From Bog-473 sp963730785 (lineage in GTDB: Bacteria > Actinomycetota > Acidimicrobiia > Acidimicrobiales > RAAP-2): a DNA stretch of 64,000 bases. The notes under the pieces were generated by a model. It was given only the letters and a program-made list of their open reading frames with translations, made no database searches and was not told the DNA's origin. Both the position numbers and the translations under genes were made by a program. Shown here piece after piece: positions 1 through 7,780 of the stretch. Positions within the stretch are counted from its first letter, which is position 1. Each line of letters starts with the position of its first letter. The stretch spans positions 248,001 to 312,000 of the forward strand of contig CAVSTF010000010.1 of the NCBI GenBank assembly GCA_963730785.1, in the 5' to 3' direction.

Positions 1-234
1 GTTGTCGATCCACAACACCGGGGTACGACCGGGCAGCGAAATGATCTCGGCCGCCAACGAGCCGTCCTGGGCCACGGCCCAGTCGCGCAACAGTTCGGCC
101 GCCTTCCGCAGGGCGCCTCTGGATTCCCATTCGGCGTCGAAGGCGGGGGAGAGGCATGGGATGCGGGTGTAGTCACTGAGGGTGGGCAGCACGCGCTGTT
201 CCCACGCTTCTTCAATACGCTGCCGGTCGATCAT
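1..234 (-). CDS. M20 family metallopeptidase, N-terminal fragment (runs off the left edge)
   Basis: Seventy-eight codons of an N-terminus are visible, read leftwards from an ATG at 234. The translation has the pattern VLPTLSDYTRIPCLSPAF followed by an amphipathic helix and LPGRTPVLWIDN, the usual opening of M20 dipeptidase/deacylase proteins, which are zinc-dependent amidohydrolases. The metal-binding residues lie beyond the window edge. The start lies 5 bp after the stop of the SRPBCC gene read in the same direction, so the two are probably cotranscribed. Family-level assignment only. Confidence 0.6.
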   Translation of the reverse strand, partial: MIDRQRIEEAWEQRVLPTLSDYTRIPCLSPAFDAEWESRGALRKAAELLRDWAVAQDGSLAAEIISLPGRTPVLWIDN

Positions 235-239
235 GACCG

Positions 240-701
240 CTAGCCCTCGGTGATCTGAGCCAGGCGCTCCAGCGTCTTGGTCATGGATTCCGCCGTGCCC
301 TTGGCCGGGGGTCCCACCTTGAGCATGAACTTCTGCTTGTCCTGCGAGATATCCCACGTCTCGGTGACGGTGGTGCTGCCATCCGACTCTTCGAATCGAT
401 AGCGCCAAATTCGCCCACCGACGAGGCGGCCGAGCGGTCCGGCCAGCGCGGTCTGCCAGGCGATCAGCTTGTCCGGTTCAAATTCAATGATCGTGTTCAT
501 CATCGAATAGGGGACGCCCATTTTCATGGACATGCCGAATTTTGATCCGAGTTTCAGTTGCTGGGGCGTGTCACCTTTGGTCTTGACGACGGTCCCCGAC
601 CCGTCGATTTCGGGGTGGCGATTGGCGTCCGACACGATGGCGAACAGCTTCGATGCTGGAGCGTGAATCACTCGGCTCACACTGATCTCGAGTCCATCCA
701 T
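240..701 (-). CDS. SRPBCC (START/polyketide-cyclase fold) family protein
   Basis: A 153-residue protein with the SRPBCC signature near the N-terminus (SVSRVIHAPASKLFAIVSD) and a C-terminal helix (GTAESMTKTLERLAQI). These helix-grip proteins bind hydrophobic ligands in a pocket; the ligand cannot be read from sequence. I chose ATG 701 over the upstream in-frame GTG at 707 because GAGAGGAA is about 8 nt from the ATG but too close to the GTG. It precedes the M20 peptidase and is divergent from the ArsC-like gene. Confidence 0.75.
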   Translation of the reverse strand: MDGLEISVSRVIHAPASKLFAIVSDANRHPEIDGSGTVVKTKGDTPQQLKLGSKFGMSMKMGVPYSMMNTIIEFEPDKLIAWQTALAGPLGRLVGGRIWRYRFEESDGSTTVTETWDISQDKQKFMLKVGPPAKGTAESMTKTLERLAQITEG

Positions 702-744
702 GGGCACTTCCTCTCGGTTGGGTCATCCGTACACTGGCGGGCCT

Positions 745-1092
745 ATGACCGATCTATCGATGTATTACAACCCGCGCTGCTCCAAGTGTCGCACGGCTCA
801 AGGCCTCTTGACCGAGCGTGGGATCGAGGCCCGGATCGTCGAATATCTGGTCGAGCCCCCGACCCTGGACGACCTGCGGCGGCTCATGACCCAGCTCGGC
901 ATTGACGATCCCCGCCTCATGATGCGCACCGGCGAGGACGTCTATCGGGAGCTGGCGTTGGCCGGGGAGGAGGGCGACGCCCTCCTGGAGGCCATCGTGG
1001 CCCACCCGATCCTGCTTGAGCGGCCGATCGTCGTGCGGGGCGATCGCGCCGTCATCGCCCGGCCGCCGGAACTGCTGTTGGATCTGCTCTAG
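745..1092 (+). CDS. ArsC/Spx-family protein, arsenate reductase (glutaredoxin)-like
   Basis: A 115-residue protein with the ArsC-family thioredoxin fold. The N-terminus is MYYNPRCSKCRTAQGLL, with a CxxC pair instead of the single catalytic Cys of classical ArsC. It is followed by IEARIVEYLVEPPTLDDLRRL and the conserved HPILLERPIVV segment near residue 90, which carries the family Arg. Members reduce arsenate with glutathione or thioredoxin, or are uncharacterised (YffB-like). No arsenic efflux genes are nearby, so arsenic resistance is not supported by context. Start ATG 745 leaves little 5' extension before the active site, as usual in the family. Confidence 0.75.
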   Translation: MTDLSMYYNPRCSKCRTAQGLLTERGIEARIVEYLVEPPTLDDLRRLMTQLGIDDPRLMMRTGEDVYRELALAGEEGDALLEAIVAHPILLERPIVVRGDRAVIARPPELLLDLL

Positions 1093-1103
1093 ATGGCGAC
1101 TGG

Positions 1104-1460
1104 TCAGATGGCGTACTGGGTCAGATCACTCAGCGTGACCCACTCCAGGGATGAGGCATGGGTGGCGGCCAGCACCACTGGCGGGGCCATGCCCGCTTCA
1201 AAAGCTTCTTGCCAGCGGGGGGCGCAGAGGCACCACTGATCACCGGGCTGCAGCCCCTCAAAGCCGAACTCCGGATGGGGCGTAGACAGGTCGTTGCCGA
1301 CCGAGGCCGAGTAGGCCAAGAACTCCTCGGTGACCCGGGTGCACACCGTGTGGACACCGACGTCTTCCGCGCCGGTGTTGCAGCAGCCGTCTCGGAAGAA
1401 GCCGGTCAGTGGATTGAAATTGCAGGGTTCGAGCTCTCCGCCCAGGACGTTCTGTGCCAT
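1104..1460 (-). CDS. DUF2237 family protein
   Basis: About 118 residues: AQNVLGGELEPCNFNPLTGFFRDGCC near the N-terminus, then DVGVHTVCTRVTEEFLAYSAS, ending with GDQWCLCAPRWQEAFEAG and ASSLEWVTLSDLTQYAI. The Cys-rich blocks match DUF2237, a small family of unknown function. The preferred start is the ATG at 1460 (MAQNVL); another ATG lies 15 bp upstream. It converges on the ArsC-like gene with 11 bp between stops. No function is proposed. Confidence 0.8.
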   Translation of the reverse strand: MAQNVLGGELEPCNFNPLTGFFRDGCCNTGAEDVGVHTVCTRVTEEFLAYSASVGNDLSTPHPEFGFEGLQPGDQWCLCAPRWQEAFEAGMAPPVVLAATHASSLEWVTLSDLTQYAI

Positions 1461-1513
1461 CTCCCATTTGAGCATGACCCGGTGGCCCCATCAGCCGCAG
1501 GTCAACGCAGGAC

Positions 1514-2200
1514 CTATTGCGGCAGGGCGTCACCCTCGTACCGATCGACCCAGGTGAAGTCGTCCACCTCGGCTCGCCGCAGCTTGCGCGCCGCCTGCCT
1601 CGGGTGGCCCAGCACCACCAACGCCGCCACGGCAAACGGGTCCGGAATCTCGAAGAGGGCTTTAACTTCGCTTTCGTTTCGGATGGCCACGGTGGTCATG
1701 ACCCCACCAATGTCCTCCGCCCGGGCAGCCAGCAGCAGGTTCCAAATGAAGGGGTATAGGGAGGCACCACCGGCAAAGGTGTAGCGATCCAGGTCGCGAT
1801 CGATGGCCGCCAAGGCGGAGAGATCGGCCACCACCAGCAGCAGGACCGGCGCCGTGTCGAGCTTCTCGGCGAATCCCGGTGAGGCTGCCGCCGCGGCCTC
1901 GAAGGCCGGGGCGTTGGCGATGGCGGCGGCTTCGGCCGCTAAATCGGTGACGGGCGCCCAGGCCACCAGGCCGGCCGCTCCCATGGCCAGGTACTGGTAC
2001 CAACCCTTGAGATAGATATCTCGCAGTTGGGCTCGCTTGCCCGGGTCTTTGACCACAATCACCCGCCAGCCCTGCCGATTGCCGCCCGAGGGGGCAAACC
2101 GGGCCGTGTCGAGCAGGCGCCGCAGGACGTCGTCGCCGATCGGTTCGGGCAAGAAGTCACGCACGGCGCCGGTCGATCGCAGGGTCGAGATGAGTTCCAT
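1514..2200 (-). CDS. nitroreductase family protein
   Basis: A 228-residue FMN-dependent nitroreductase-fold enzyme. It opens with MELISTLRSTGAVRDFLPEPI (the FMN-contact Arg of the family), followed by ARFAPSGGNRQGWR, the conserved phosphate-binding loop. The C-terminal GHPRQAARKLRRAEVDDFTWVDR is typical of actinobacterial members. It would use NAD(P)H to reduce nitro, quinone or enone substrates; the substrate is unknown. ATG 2200 is fixed by a strong AGGAGG seven bases upstream. It is divergent from the nitronate monooxygenase gene, with about 100 bp between. Confidence 0.85.
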   Translation of the reverse strand: MELISTLRSTGAVRDFLPEPIGDDVLRRLLDTARFAPSGGNRQGWRVIVVKDPGKRAQLRDIYLKGWYQYLAMGAAGLVAWAPVTDLAAEAAAIANAPAFEAAAAASPGFAEKLDTAPVLLLVVADLSALAAIDRDLDRYTFAGGASLYPFIWNLLLAARAEDIGGVMTTVAIRNESEVKALFEIPDPFAVAALVVLGHPRQAARKLRRAEVDDFTWVDRYEGDALPQ

Positions 2201-2306
2201 GTGGCGATCCTCCTGGGTCGATGGGGGAAATGTCTTCCGGCCGCACCGTGAAGATACGTGCTGTTGCACCGGTCTGGTGGACACACCGGACCCCGTTTGC
2301 CACGCT

Positions 2307-3347
2307 GTGCCGTGGCCGGAGCCGATCAACTGCGCGAATTGTCTCGCGTCGCCCGTGGTGGTAGCCCCCATGGCGGGTGGACCTTCCACCGTCGAACTGG
2401 TCCTGGCCGCCGCCGAGGCCGGGGTGCTGGGCATGCTGGCCGGCGGGTACAAATCAGCGCAGGCCATGCACGACGAGATCATCGCCGTGAAGGCCGCTCA
2501 GGTGGCCTTCGGGGTCAACGTGTTCGTGCCCGGGCAGCCGACCGACGACCCGGACGGTCTCGGTCGCTATCTCGAAGCCCTCCAGCATGAGGCCGCTGGA
2601 CTCGGGGCGACCCTCGGCGCCCCGGATTGGGACGACGATGCGTACGGGGCCAAGGTGGAGGTGCTGATCGCCGAGGCACCCCCGATGGTGACCTTTACCT
2701 TTGGCTGCCCCGCTCGCGAGGTCATTGGCGCCCTCCAGTCCAATGGATCGATGGTCGGCATCACGGTGACCACGCTCGATGAGGCTGTGGTGGCCGTGAG
2801 CACCGGCGTCGACTGTCTGTGCGTCCAGGGTTCCGAAGCGGGTGCGCACCGGGGTTCGTTCGTCAATGACGATCGAGCCGATCAGGATGTCCCGTTGCGC
2901 CAACTCCTCTCGGCCATCGTGTCCATCACCGACCTGCCGTTGATCGCCGCCGGCGGCATCGGCACGGCTGACGAAGTTCGTTCGGTGCTCGACCGCGGCG
3001 CCGCAATGGTGCAACTGGGTACCGCATTCCTGCGTTCGACCGAGAGCGGTGCCAATCCGGCCTACAAGGCGGCCCTGGCCGACCCGTCCTTCACCGAGAC
3101 GGCCGTCACCCGGGCCTTCAGCGGCCGCCGAGCCCGCAGCCTGGTCAACCAAATGATGCGCGACCATGTGGATGCGCCCAAGGCGTATCCGGAGATCAAC
3201 AACGCCACCCGCCCGCTTCGAGCGACGGCGGCACAACAAGGGGACACCGATCACATGAGCCTGTACGCCGGCGAGGGATACCGCCGATCCGAGGCGCGTC
3301 CCCTGGGCGACATCGTGGCGCAGCTGACGGCGGGACTCCCGGCATGA
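2307..3347 (+). CDS. nitronate monooxygenase (2-nitropropane dioxygenase family)
   Basis: A TIM-barrel flavoprotein of about 346 residues. The N-terminus has the first strand VVVAPMAGGPSTVELVLAAAEAG. Later blocks are GSEAGAHRGSF (FMN-phosphate loop and active-site His), LIAAGGIGTADEVRSVLDRGAAMVQLGTAFL and the C-terminal KAYPEINNATRPLR. Members oxidise alkyl nitronates with FMN and O2, though many have other substrates. The start is uncertain: GTG 2307 keeps the first barrel strand, while ATG 2370 would delete it; no clear ribosome site is present. The stop overlaps the next gene by 4 nt (ATGA). Confidence 0.85.
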   Translation: MPWPEPINCANCLASPVVVAPMAGGPSTVELVLAAAEAGVLGMLAGGYKSAQAMHDEIIAVKAAQVAFGVNVFVPGQPTDDPDGLGRYLEALQHEAAGLGATLGAPDWDDDAYGAKVEVLIAEAPPMVTFTFGCPAREVIGALQSNGSMVGITVTTLDEAVVAVSTGVDCLCVQGSEAGAHRGSFVNDDRADQDVPLRQLLSAIVSITDLPLIAAGGIGTADEVRSVLDRGAAMVQLGTAFLRSTESGANPAYKAALADPSFTETAVTRAFSGRRARSLVNQMMRDHVDAPKAYPEINNATRPLRATAAQQGDTDHMSLYAGEGYRRSEARPLGDIVAQLTAGLPA

Positions 3348-3829
3348 CGTCGAAGCGGAAGACCGTCAAGTTCGAGTTCGTCCCCTCGGCCGACGAACGA
3401 GTCACCACCTACTTGCGCCAACTGACCGAGGCGGGCGACGGCTGGATCAACCTGATGCCGGGCGTCCGGGTCGATGAAGAGCGGACACCGACCCTCCCCG
3501 GTCCATTCGCCATCTTCACCGGTCGACAAGCGCCCGTGTCGATGTCCACCCTCGTGCCGCCCAAGCTGGTGAAGCAAGCGCTGGAGGGGGTGACCATCGG
3601 GCTTCTCCATCCCACCGGCAACAAGGCGGTGGGCCGGTTGGCCGAGGCGGGCGTGTCCATTCCCGACGGGTGGTTGGTCAAACAGGATCACAACCGACGG
3701 GGCATGCTGGTCAAGACCCCTCCCGGTGCGTCCGAGCACCTCATTGTGGACTGGGCCATTCGGGCCGGTACGGCCCTGTGCCGGGAGGAAATGACCGGCG
3801 AGTGGCAAGCCGTGGTCTACCTTCCCTAA
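3344..3829 (+). CDS. conserved hypothetical protein, translationally coupled to the nitronate monooxygenase
   Basis: A 161-residue soluble protein with no motif I recognise. It has a central GPFAIFTGRQAPVSMSTLVPP segment and ends with a predicted helix and LCREEMTGEWQAVVYLP. The 4-nt ATGA overlap with the upstream gene and the immediate GTG start of the next gene after its stop (3827-3829) place it in a three-gene operon with nitronate monooxygenase and a phosphotransferase. No signal peptide or membrane segment. Function unknown. Confidence 0.7.
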   Translation: MTSKRKTVKFEFVPSADERVTTYLRQLTEAGDGWINLMPGVRVDEERTPTLPGPFAIFTGRQAPVSMSTLVPPKLVKQALEGVTIGLLHPTGNKAVGRLAEAGVSIPDGWLVKQDHNRRGMLVKTPPGASEHLIVDWAIRAGTALCREEMTGEWQAVVYLP

Positions 3830-4901
3830 GTGGCCAGCGGACGAACAAGGGATGCCGACGCACTGCGCCAAGGCCTGACGCGCTGGTTGCAGGCGGCCCC
3901 TGAGCAAGTGCCGCTGGCTGACGGCCGGCTCGAGATCAGCGAACTCACCCACGCCACCTCGGGCCTGGCCAACGAGACGGTCTTGATTGGGCTGGGCGAA
4001 TCTCATCCCGGGTTGGCCATCCGGTTGCCGCCGTTGGAACCCAGTTTCGCCCACTACGACATGGCCACCCAGGCTGGCGTCCAGAACGCAGTCGCCGCCG
4101 CCGGGTTGCCGGCACCCTCGCCCTCGGTCTGTGTCGAAGACCCGCAGTGGATCGGCGCGCCTTTCTTGGTCATGCCCCGCCTGACCGGACACATCCCCGG
4201 ACCGGCGCCGCTCTTTGATCGCTGGATCATGGGCGCCACGGTCGATGAGCAACGGCGCCTGCACAACGGGTTGATCGACGTCTTGGCCTCACTGCATTCC
4301 ATTGACGGCCGACACACTCGACCTGCCTGATGTACTCCCAGGTCCCGACCTGCCTGCCGCCATCGGACTTCTGGTCGGCCTACGTCGACTGGGCCGGTGA
4401 AGGCCACCCGATACCGGCCCTCAACCAAGGACTGGAGTGGTGCCGGTCCCATCGGCCCAGTGCCGAACCCGCGGGCACGACGACCTCCACCCTGGTGTGG
4501 GGCGATCCCCGCCTGGGCAACCTGGTCTATTCGGACGACTTCTTGGTCACCGGGCATCTTGGATTGGGAATTGGCCGCGGTGGGCCCACCCGAAATGGAC
4601 CTGGGCTGGTACTTCGGGCTGGACGCCATGATGGAAGAACTCTTCGGTCGTCGGGTGCCGGGCTTTCCGGATCGAGCGGAAGCGCTTGATCGCTACCAGT
4701 CTCATACGGGACGCACCGGTGCGTGATCTGGAATGGCATGAGATTTTCGCACTGGTGCGGGCCGTGGCCATCAATGACCGACAGCAACGGGTAGCGGCCG
4801 CAGCCGGGACTCGCTACGTCGGGGGTGCGCCATCGGAGGATGCCGCCGCCGATCCGTTAGCCAATGTGTTGCTGGCCCGTATTGAGGCGGCTGGAGCCTG
4901 A
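3830..4901 (+). pseudogene. APH-type phosphotransferase family protein, broken by several frameshifts
   Basis: Pieces of one aminoglycoside-phosphotransferase-fold protein lie in different frames. Frame 1 (GTG 3830) carries the N-lobe (LANETVLIGL, APFLVMPRLTGHIPG). Around 4318-4380 the reading passes through another frame (DTLDLPDVLPGPDLPAAI). Frame 3 follows with FWSAYVDWAGEGHPIPALNQGLEW and the catalytic-loop-like VWGDPRLGNLVYSDD. A further shift near 4555 leads to ILDWELAAVGPPEMDLGWYF, the conserved metal-binding DWE block, and a last one near 4720 reaches the C-terminal helix ending at 4901. At least three or four single-base indels are needed. All landmarks are conserved, so this is either a recent pseudogene or sequencing error. 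The substrate of intact homologues is unknown. Confidence 0.7.
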
Positions 4902-4919
4902 AGGAGTGCCTGAAGGAGT
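4896..4919 (+). repeat. perfect 12-bp tandem duplication containing a Shine-Dalgarno and a stop codon
   Basis: GCCTGAAGGAGT occurs twice in a row (4896-4907 and 4908-4919). The first copy contains the TGA stop of the phosphotransferase gene (4899-4901). Each copy contains AAGGAG; the second is spaced about 6 nt from the ATG at 4925. The result is a duplicated ribosome-binding site in front of the SRPBCC gene. Confidence 0.8.
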
Positions 4920-4924
4920 GATGA

Positions 4925-5375
4925 ATGCTTGAAGTAACCCGAGACATCGCCGCATCACCCGAGGCGGTCTACGCCGCCATTGCCGACGTGGTGCGCATGG
5001 GGGAGTGGTCGGAGGAGTGCTACGGCTGTGAGTGGCATGACGGCTTCAACGGTCCGGTCGTCGGCGCCACCTTCGACGGTTTCAATCGTCACGGTGACCA
5101 TGAGTGGACGACCCAAGGCAAGGTGATTGAGGCCGACCCGAACCGCGCCTTCGCCTTCGAATGCTCCATGATGGATTTCCACTACTCGACCTGGGGCTAT
5201 CGGATTGAGCCCACCACCTCGGGTTGCACGGTCACCGAGTGGAACGAGGACCTGCGGCCGGAATCCGTCATGGAATTCAGCGCGCAGGTCTCGGGCATCG
5301 CCGACCGCACCGACACGCAACCGTCAGACCATGAGCCTGACGCTCGAGCGGTTGGCGGAGGCACTCGAACACTGA
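4925..5375 (+). CDS. SRPBCC family protein (polyketide cyclase-like), frameshifted near its end
   Basis: Starts MLEVTRDIAASPEAVYAAIADV, the classic SRPBCC opening, and continues with MGEWSEECYGCEWHDG and WTTQGKVIEADPNRAFAFEC. The frame is lost around 5315; the adjacent frame supplies the expected C-terminal helix NRQTMSLTLERLAEALEH and a stop at 5373-5375. Corrected length is about 150 residues, normal for the family. Ligand and role are unknown. The start is set by AAGGAG six bases upstream. Confidence 0.7.
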
Positions 5376-5482
5376 TCCCAGGTGAGCGTGACCTCAGGGT
5401 CGAACGACGATCTCCCGTTTGGTCAAAGGGTCGGTCCCGGTAGAACGGACGGGCGCGACCACGAACTCAAGGGAGCCCTACA

Positions 5483-6007
5483 GTGACGCAAGCCGATGCG
5501 ACATCCGATGCCATTGCTCCATATGTCGGTGACTGGACGCTGAATCCCGATCAGACACGGTGACCTTCCGCACCAAGGCGATGTGGATCGTGCCGGTCAA
5601 GGGCACGGCCAAGGCGCTGAGCGGCGATGGCCATGTGGGTGCCGACGGCAGCGTGCAAGGCACGTTGGTCATAGATGCCGCGTCCATCAACACCAAGAAC
5701 AAGAAGCGCGATGCGCACCTGCGCACCGACGATTTCTTTGAGGTGGACAAGTACCCAACATTGACCTTCACGGTCGATGGCGGACGACTCGACCGGAGCT
5801 GGAGAGGCCGAGATCACCGGCGTTTTCACGGTGCACGGGCAGTCACAACCATTGACACTCCAGGCCAGGGTGAACGGCTCGGGCACCACGACAACGGTGT
5901 CAACCACCATTGAGATCGACCGCAGCCAATATGGCCTGAACTGGGCCAAAATGGGAACCGGGCTCAAGAACCAGGTCGAGATCCAGGCTCACTTCGACCG
6001 GGCCTGA
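5483..6007 (+). CDS. YceI family (lipocalin-like isoprenoid-binding) protein, two frameshifts
   Basis: GTG 5483 opens a reading frame that stops at TGA near 5561, just after GDWTLNPDQT. The next frame continues directly with TVTFRTKAMWIVPVKGTAKALSG and the YceI block VIDAASINTKNKKRDAHLR, then DDFFEVDKYPTLTFTV. A second shift near 5785 moves to the frame carrying AEITGVFTVHGQSQPLTLQ and the end at 6007. YceI proteins form extended beta-barrels that bind long polyprenoid chains. There is no export signal, so it is probably cytoplasmic as in other actinobacteria. Two single-base indels explain the break. Confidence 0.75.
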
Positions 6008-6038
6008 TTCGAGGGAAGTCTCAGTAGAGGAGGGCGAC

Positions 6039-6432
6039 GTGGCGCTCACACCATTTCTGATGTTCACCGGTCAAGCCGAAGAAGCCTTGCGTTTCTACGT
6101 GTCGATCTTTCCGGACAGCGAGCTGGTCGACATTGAGCATTACGGAGCGGACGAAGCCAACGAAGGCACGGTCAAACGGGCCACGTTCACCCTGGCTGGT
6201 CAGTCCTTCCTCTGCATCGACAGCCCTCCGATGCATGCGTTCACTTTCACGCCCTCGGTGTCGTTCTTTTTCGATTGCGAGAGCGAAAGTCAGATCAGTG
6301 CACCTCTACGAAGCCTTGTCCGATGGGGGAGAGGTATTCATGCCCCTAGACAAATACCCATTTGCCCAGCGATTTGTGTGGCTGGCCGATCGATACGGCG
6401 TCTCGTGGCAACTCAGTCTGGCTTTGGCGTAG
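6039..6432 (+). CDS. VOC family protein (PhnB-like), one frameshift
   Basis: Opens MALTPFLMFTGQAEEALRFYVSIFPDSEL, characteristic of PhnB/3-demethylubiquinone-methyltransferase-like VOC proteins. After FFFDCESES the frame shifts near 6290 to HLYEALSDGGEVFMPLDKYPFAQRFVWLADRYGVSWQL, the normal C-terminal half. The GTG start at 6039 has GAGGAGG five bases upstream. VOC-fold enzymes use metal for glyoxalase or dioxygenase chemistry; this subgroup has no assigned reaction. Confidence 0.75.
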
Positions 6433-6454
6433 CGGCGCGCAGCGGTCCGGGCCG

Positions 6455-7009
6455 ATGAGGCCAGACCTACGTCGATTCGATGCCGGTGCTCTCTATGCCG
6501 CGCTGAATGACAAACGAACGCAGTCGGGCTTGAGTTGGAAGGGCGTCGCCGACCAGTTGTGGGAGCAATCATCCGAACTGAATGGTCGGCGCAATGATCA
6601 TCCGATCAGCCCGGCGACCCTGACCAAGATGGCCGACAAGCCGAGGACCTCGTGCCAACACGCCCTGTTCATGCTGCGGTGGCTTGGACGGACTCCGGAA
6701 AGTTTTCTCAAGGGTGCGAGCGCCGTCGACGGCAGCGACAGCGACAGCGAAGAGCGATTCGCCCTGCCGGCCGTCGGTCCAGATCGTCGTCTGCGCTGGG
6801 CGCTCAAGCTGCTGTACGCCGCCATGGACGAGGAACGACGTCGGCAAGAGCTGACCTGGGGCGCCCTGGCGACGGTGTTGGGTTGTACTTCGAATCAACT
6901 CACCGGCTTGCGCACCGCCAAGTTCGCCACCGGCATGGACCTGGCCATGCGGATTGTGCAATGGCTCAATCGACCGGCCGCCGACTTTGTCTACGCTGCC
7001 AAGTGGTGA
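6455..7009 (+). CDS. protein with two tandem XRE-like helix-turn-helix repeats
   Basis: A 184-residue protein that looks internally duplicated. Residues about 8-85 (LYAALNDKRTQSGLSWKGVADQL ... LRWLGRTPESFL) and about 110-184 (LYAAMDEERRRQELTWGALATVL ... VQWLNRPAADFV) share the same helix order, each resembling a DNA-binding XRE/lambda-repressor fold with a trailing helix. A Ser/Asp/Glu-rich linker (GSDSDSEER) joins them. It is probably a transcription factor or nucleoid-associated protein; no target is evident. ATG 6455 starts 23 bp after the VOC gene and gives the full first repeat. Confidence 0.6.
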   Translation: MRPDLRRFDAGALYAALNDKRTQSGLSWKGVADQLWEQSSELNGRRNDHPISPATLTKMADKPRTSCQHALFMLRWLGRTPESFLKGASAVDGSDSDSEERFALPAVGPDRRLRWALKLLYAAMDEERRRQELTWGALATVLGCTSNQLTGLRTAKFATGMDLAMRIVQWLNRPAADFVYAAKW

Positions 7010-7047
7010 GGGCTGACTGACGGGGGAACCGGTTCAGGGCAACCGAT

Positions 7048-7668
7048 CTAAACCGGCTGGCGCAACCCGTCGATGATCATGCGCAGCAGGCGATCACTTT
7101 GGCCGTCGCTGGTGGATTGGCTGCTGCAGATGCTGTAGAGCAGCTGCATGAGGTCGTTCCCGTCCACGTCGGTACGTACCTCGCCCTTCTGCTGGGCGTG
7201 GGTCAACACCTTGTCCATGGCGCCGTTGATCCGCTCTCGCGAAGCCAGTCGGAACTCAGGGTGCTTTTCGAACGCTTCGTGTAGTTCGGTGATGAACGTG
7301 CGCTTGGAGTCGGCATAGCGAACGAAGGCTTCCAGCCAGGCCACGAGTGCCGGCCACGGCTCAAGATTGGCCACCGCATCGTCGGCCGCCTGCATCAGGC
7401 CGTCGAGATCGGTTCGGTAGACGGCCTCGACCACATCGATGCGCTTGGGGAAGTGGCGGTAGAGCGTGCCGACGCCGACGCCGGCTTCTTTGGCGATCGC
7501 CTCCATGGAGGCACCGCCACCGTGTTCGGCGAAGACCTTCTTGGCCGCGGCAATGAGGAGGTCGTAGTTCCGCCGAGCGTCGGCTCGCATGGGGCGCCCG
7601 GATTCGGAGGTCTGCTCGCTGACCGGTCGTTCTTCGACCGCTGTCACACCCACCCCGTCCTTGCTCAC
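7048..7668 (-). CDS. TetR/AcrR family repressor, probable regulator of the adjacent MFS pump
   Basis: A 206-residue TetR-type regulator. After a 25-residue polar N-terminus, the HTH reads NYDLLIAAAKKVFAEHG, SMEAIAKEAGVGVGTLYRHFPKRIDVVEAVY, a near-consensus TetR helix-turn-helix. The remainder is an all-helical ligand-binding domain. The GTG start at 7668 has GGAGG about 10 nt upstream. It is divergent from the MFS transporter, and the 112-bp intergenic region contains two inverted repeats, one placed between the -35 and -10 of the transporter promoter. That is the standard layout for a drug-responsive repressor. Confidence 0.85.
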   Translation of the reverse strand: MSKDGVGVTAVEERPVSEQTSESGRPMRADARRNYDLLIAAAKKVFAEHGGGASMEAIAKEAGVGVGTLYRHFPKRIDVVEAVYRTDLDGLMQAADDAVANLEPWPALVAWLEAFVRYADSKRTFITELHEAFEKHPEFRLASRERINGAMDKVLTHAQQKGEVRTDVDGNDLMQLLYSICSSQSTSDGQSDRLLRMIIDGLRQPV

Positions 7669-7699
7669 GACCGGTTCGCCTCCATCTCAAAATAAGGTC

Positions 7700-7747
7700 T
7701 TGCAAAACGGAGGCACCCTCCGTATACTAAACGGAGGAAGCTTCCGC
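7700..7747 (+). promoter_or_regulatory. promoter with embedded palindromic TetR-type operator(s) upstream of the MFS gene
   Basis: A -35-like TTGCAA (7700-7705) and a -10-like TATACT (7723-7728) are separated by exactly 17 bp. The spacer is filled by a perfect inverted repeat, ACGGAGG-CAC-CCTCCGT (7707-7723). A second, imperfect copy with the same spacing, ACGGAGG-AAG-CTTCCGC, follows at 7731-7747. The adjacent divergent TetR gene is the obvious candidate to bind both copies and block RNA polymerase. Seen directly: the motifs and spacing; inferred: the identity of the bound protein. Confidence 0.75.
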
Positions 7748-7780
7748 TTACCTAGAATACCAGCGGAAAGGTCAAAGTCA

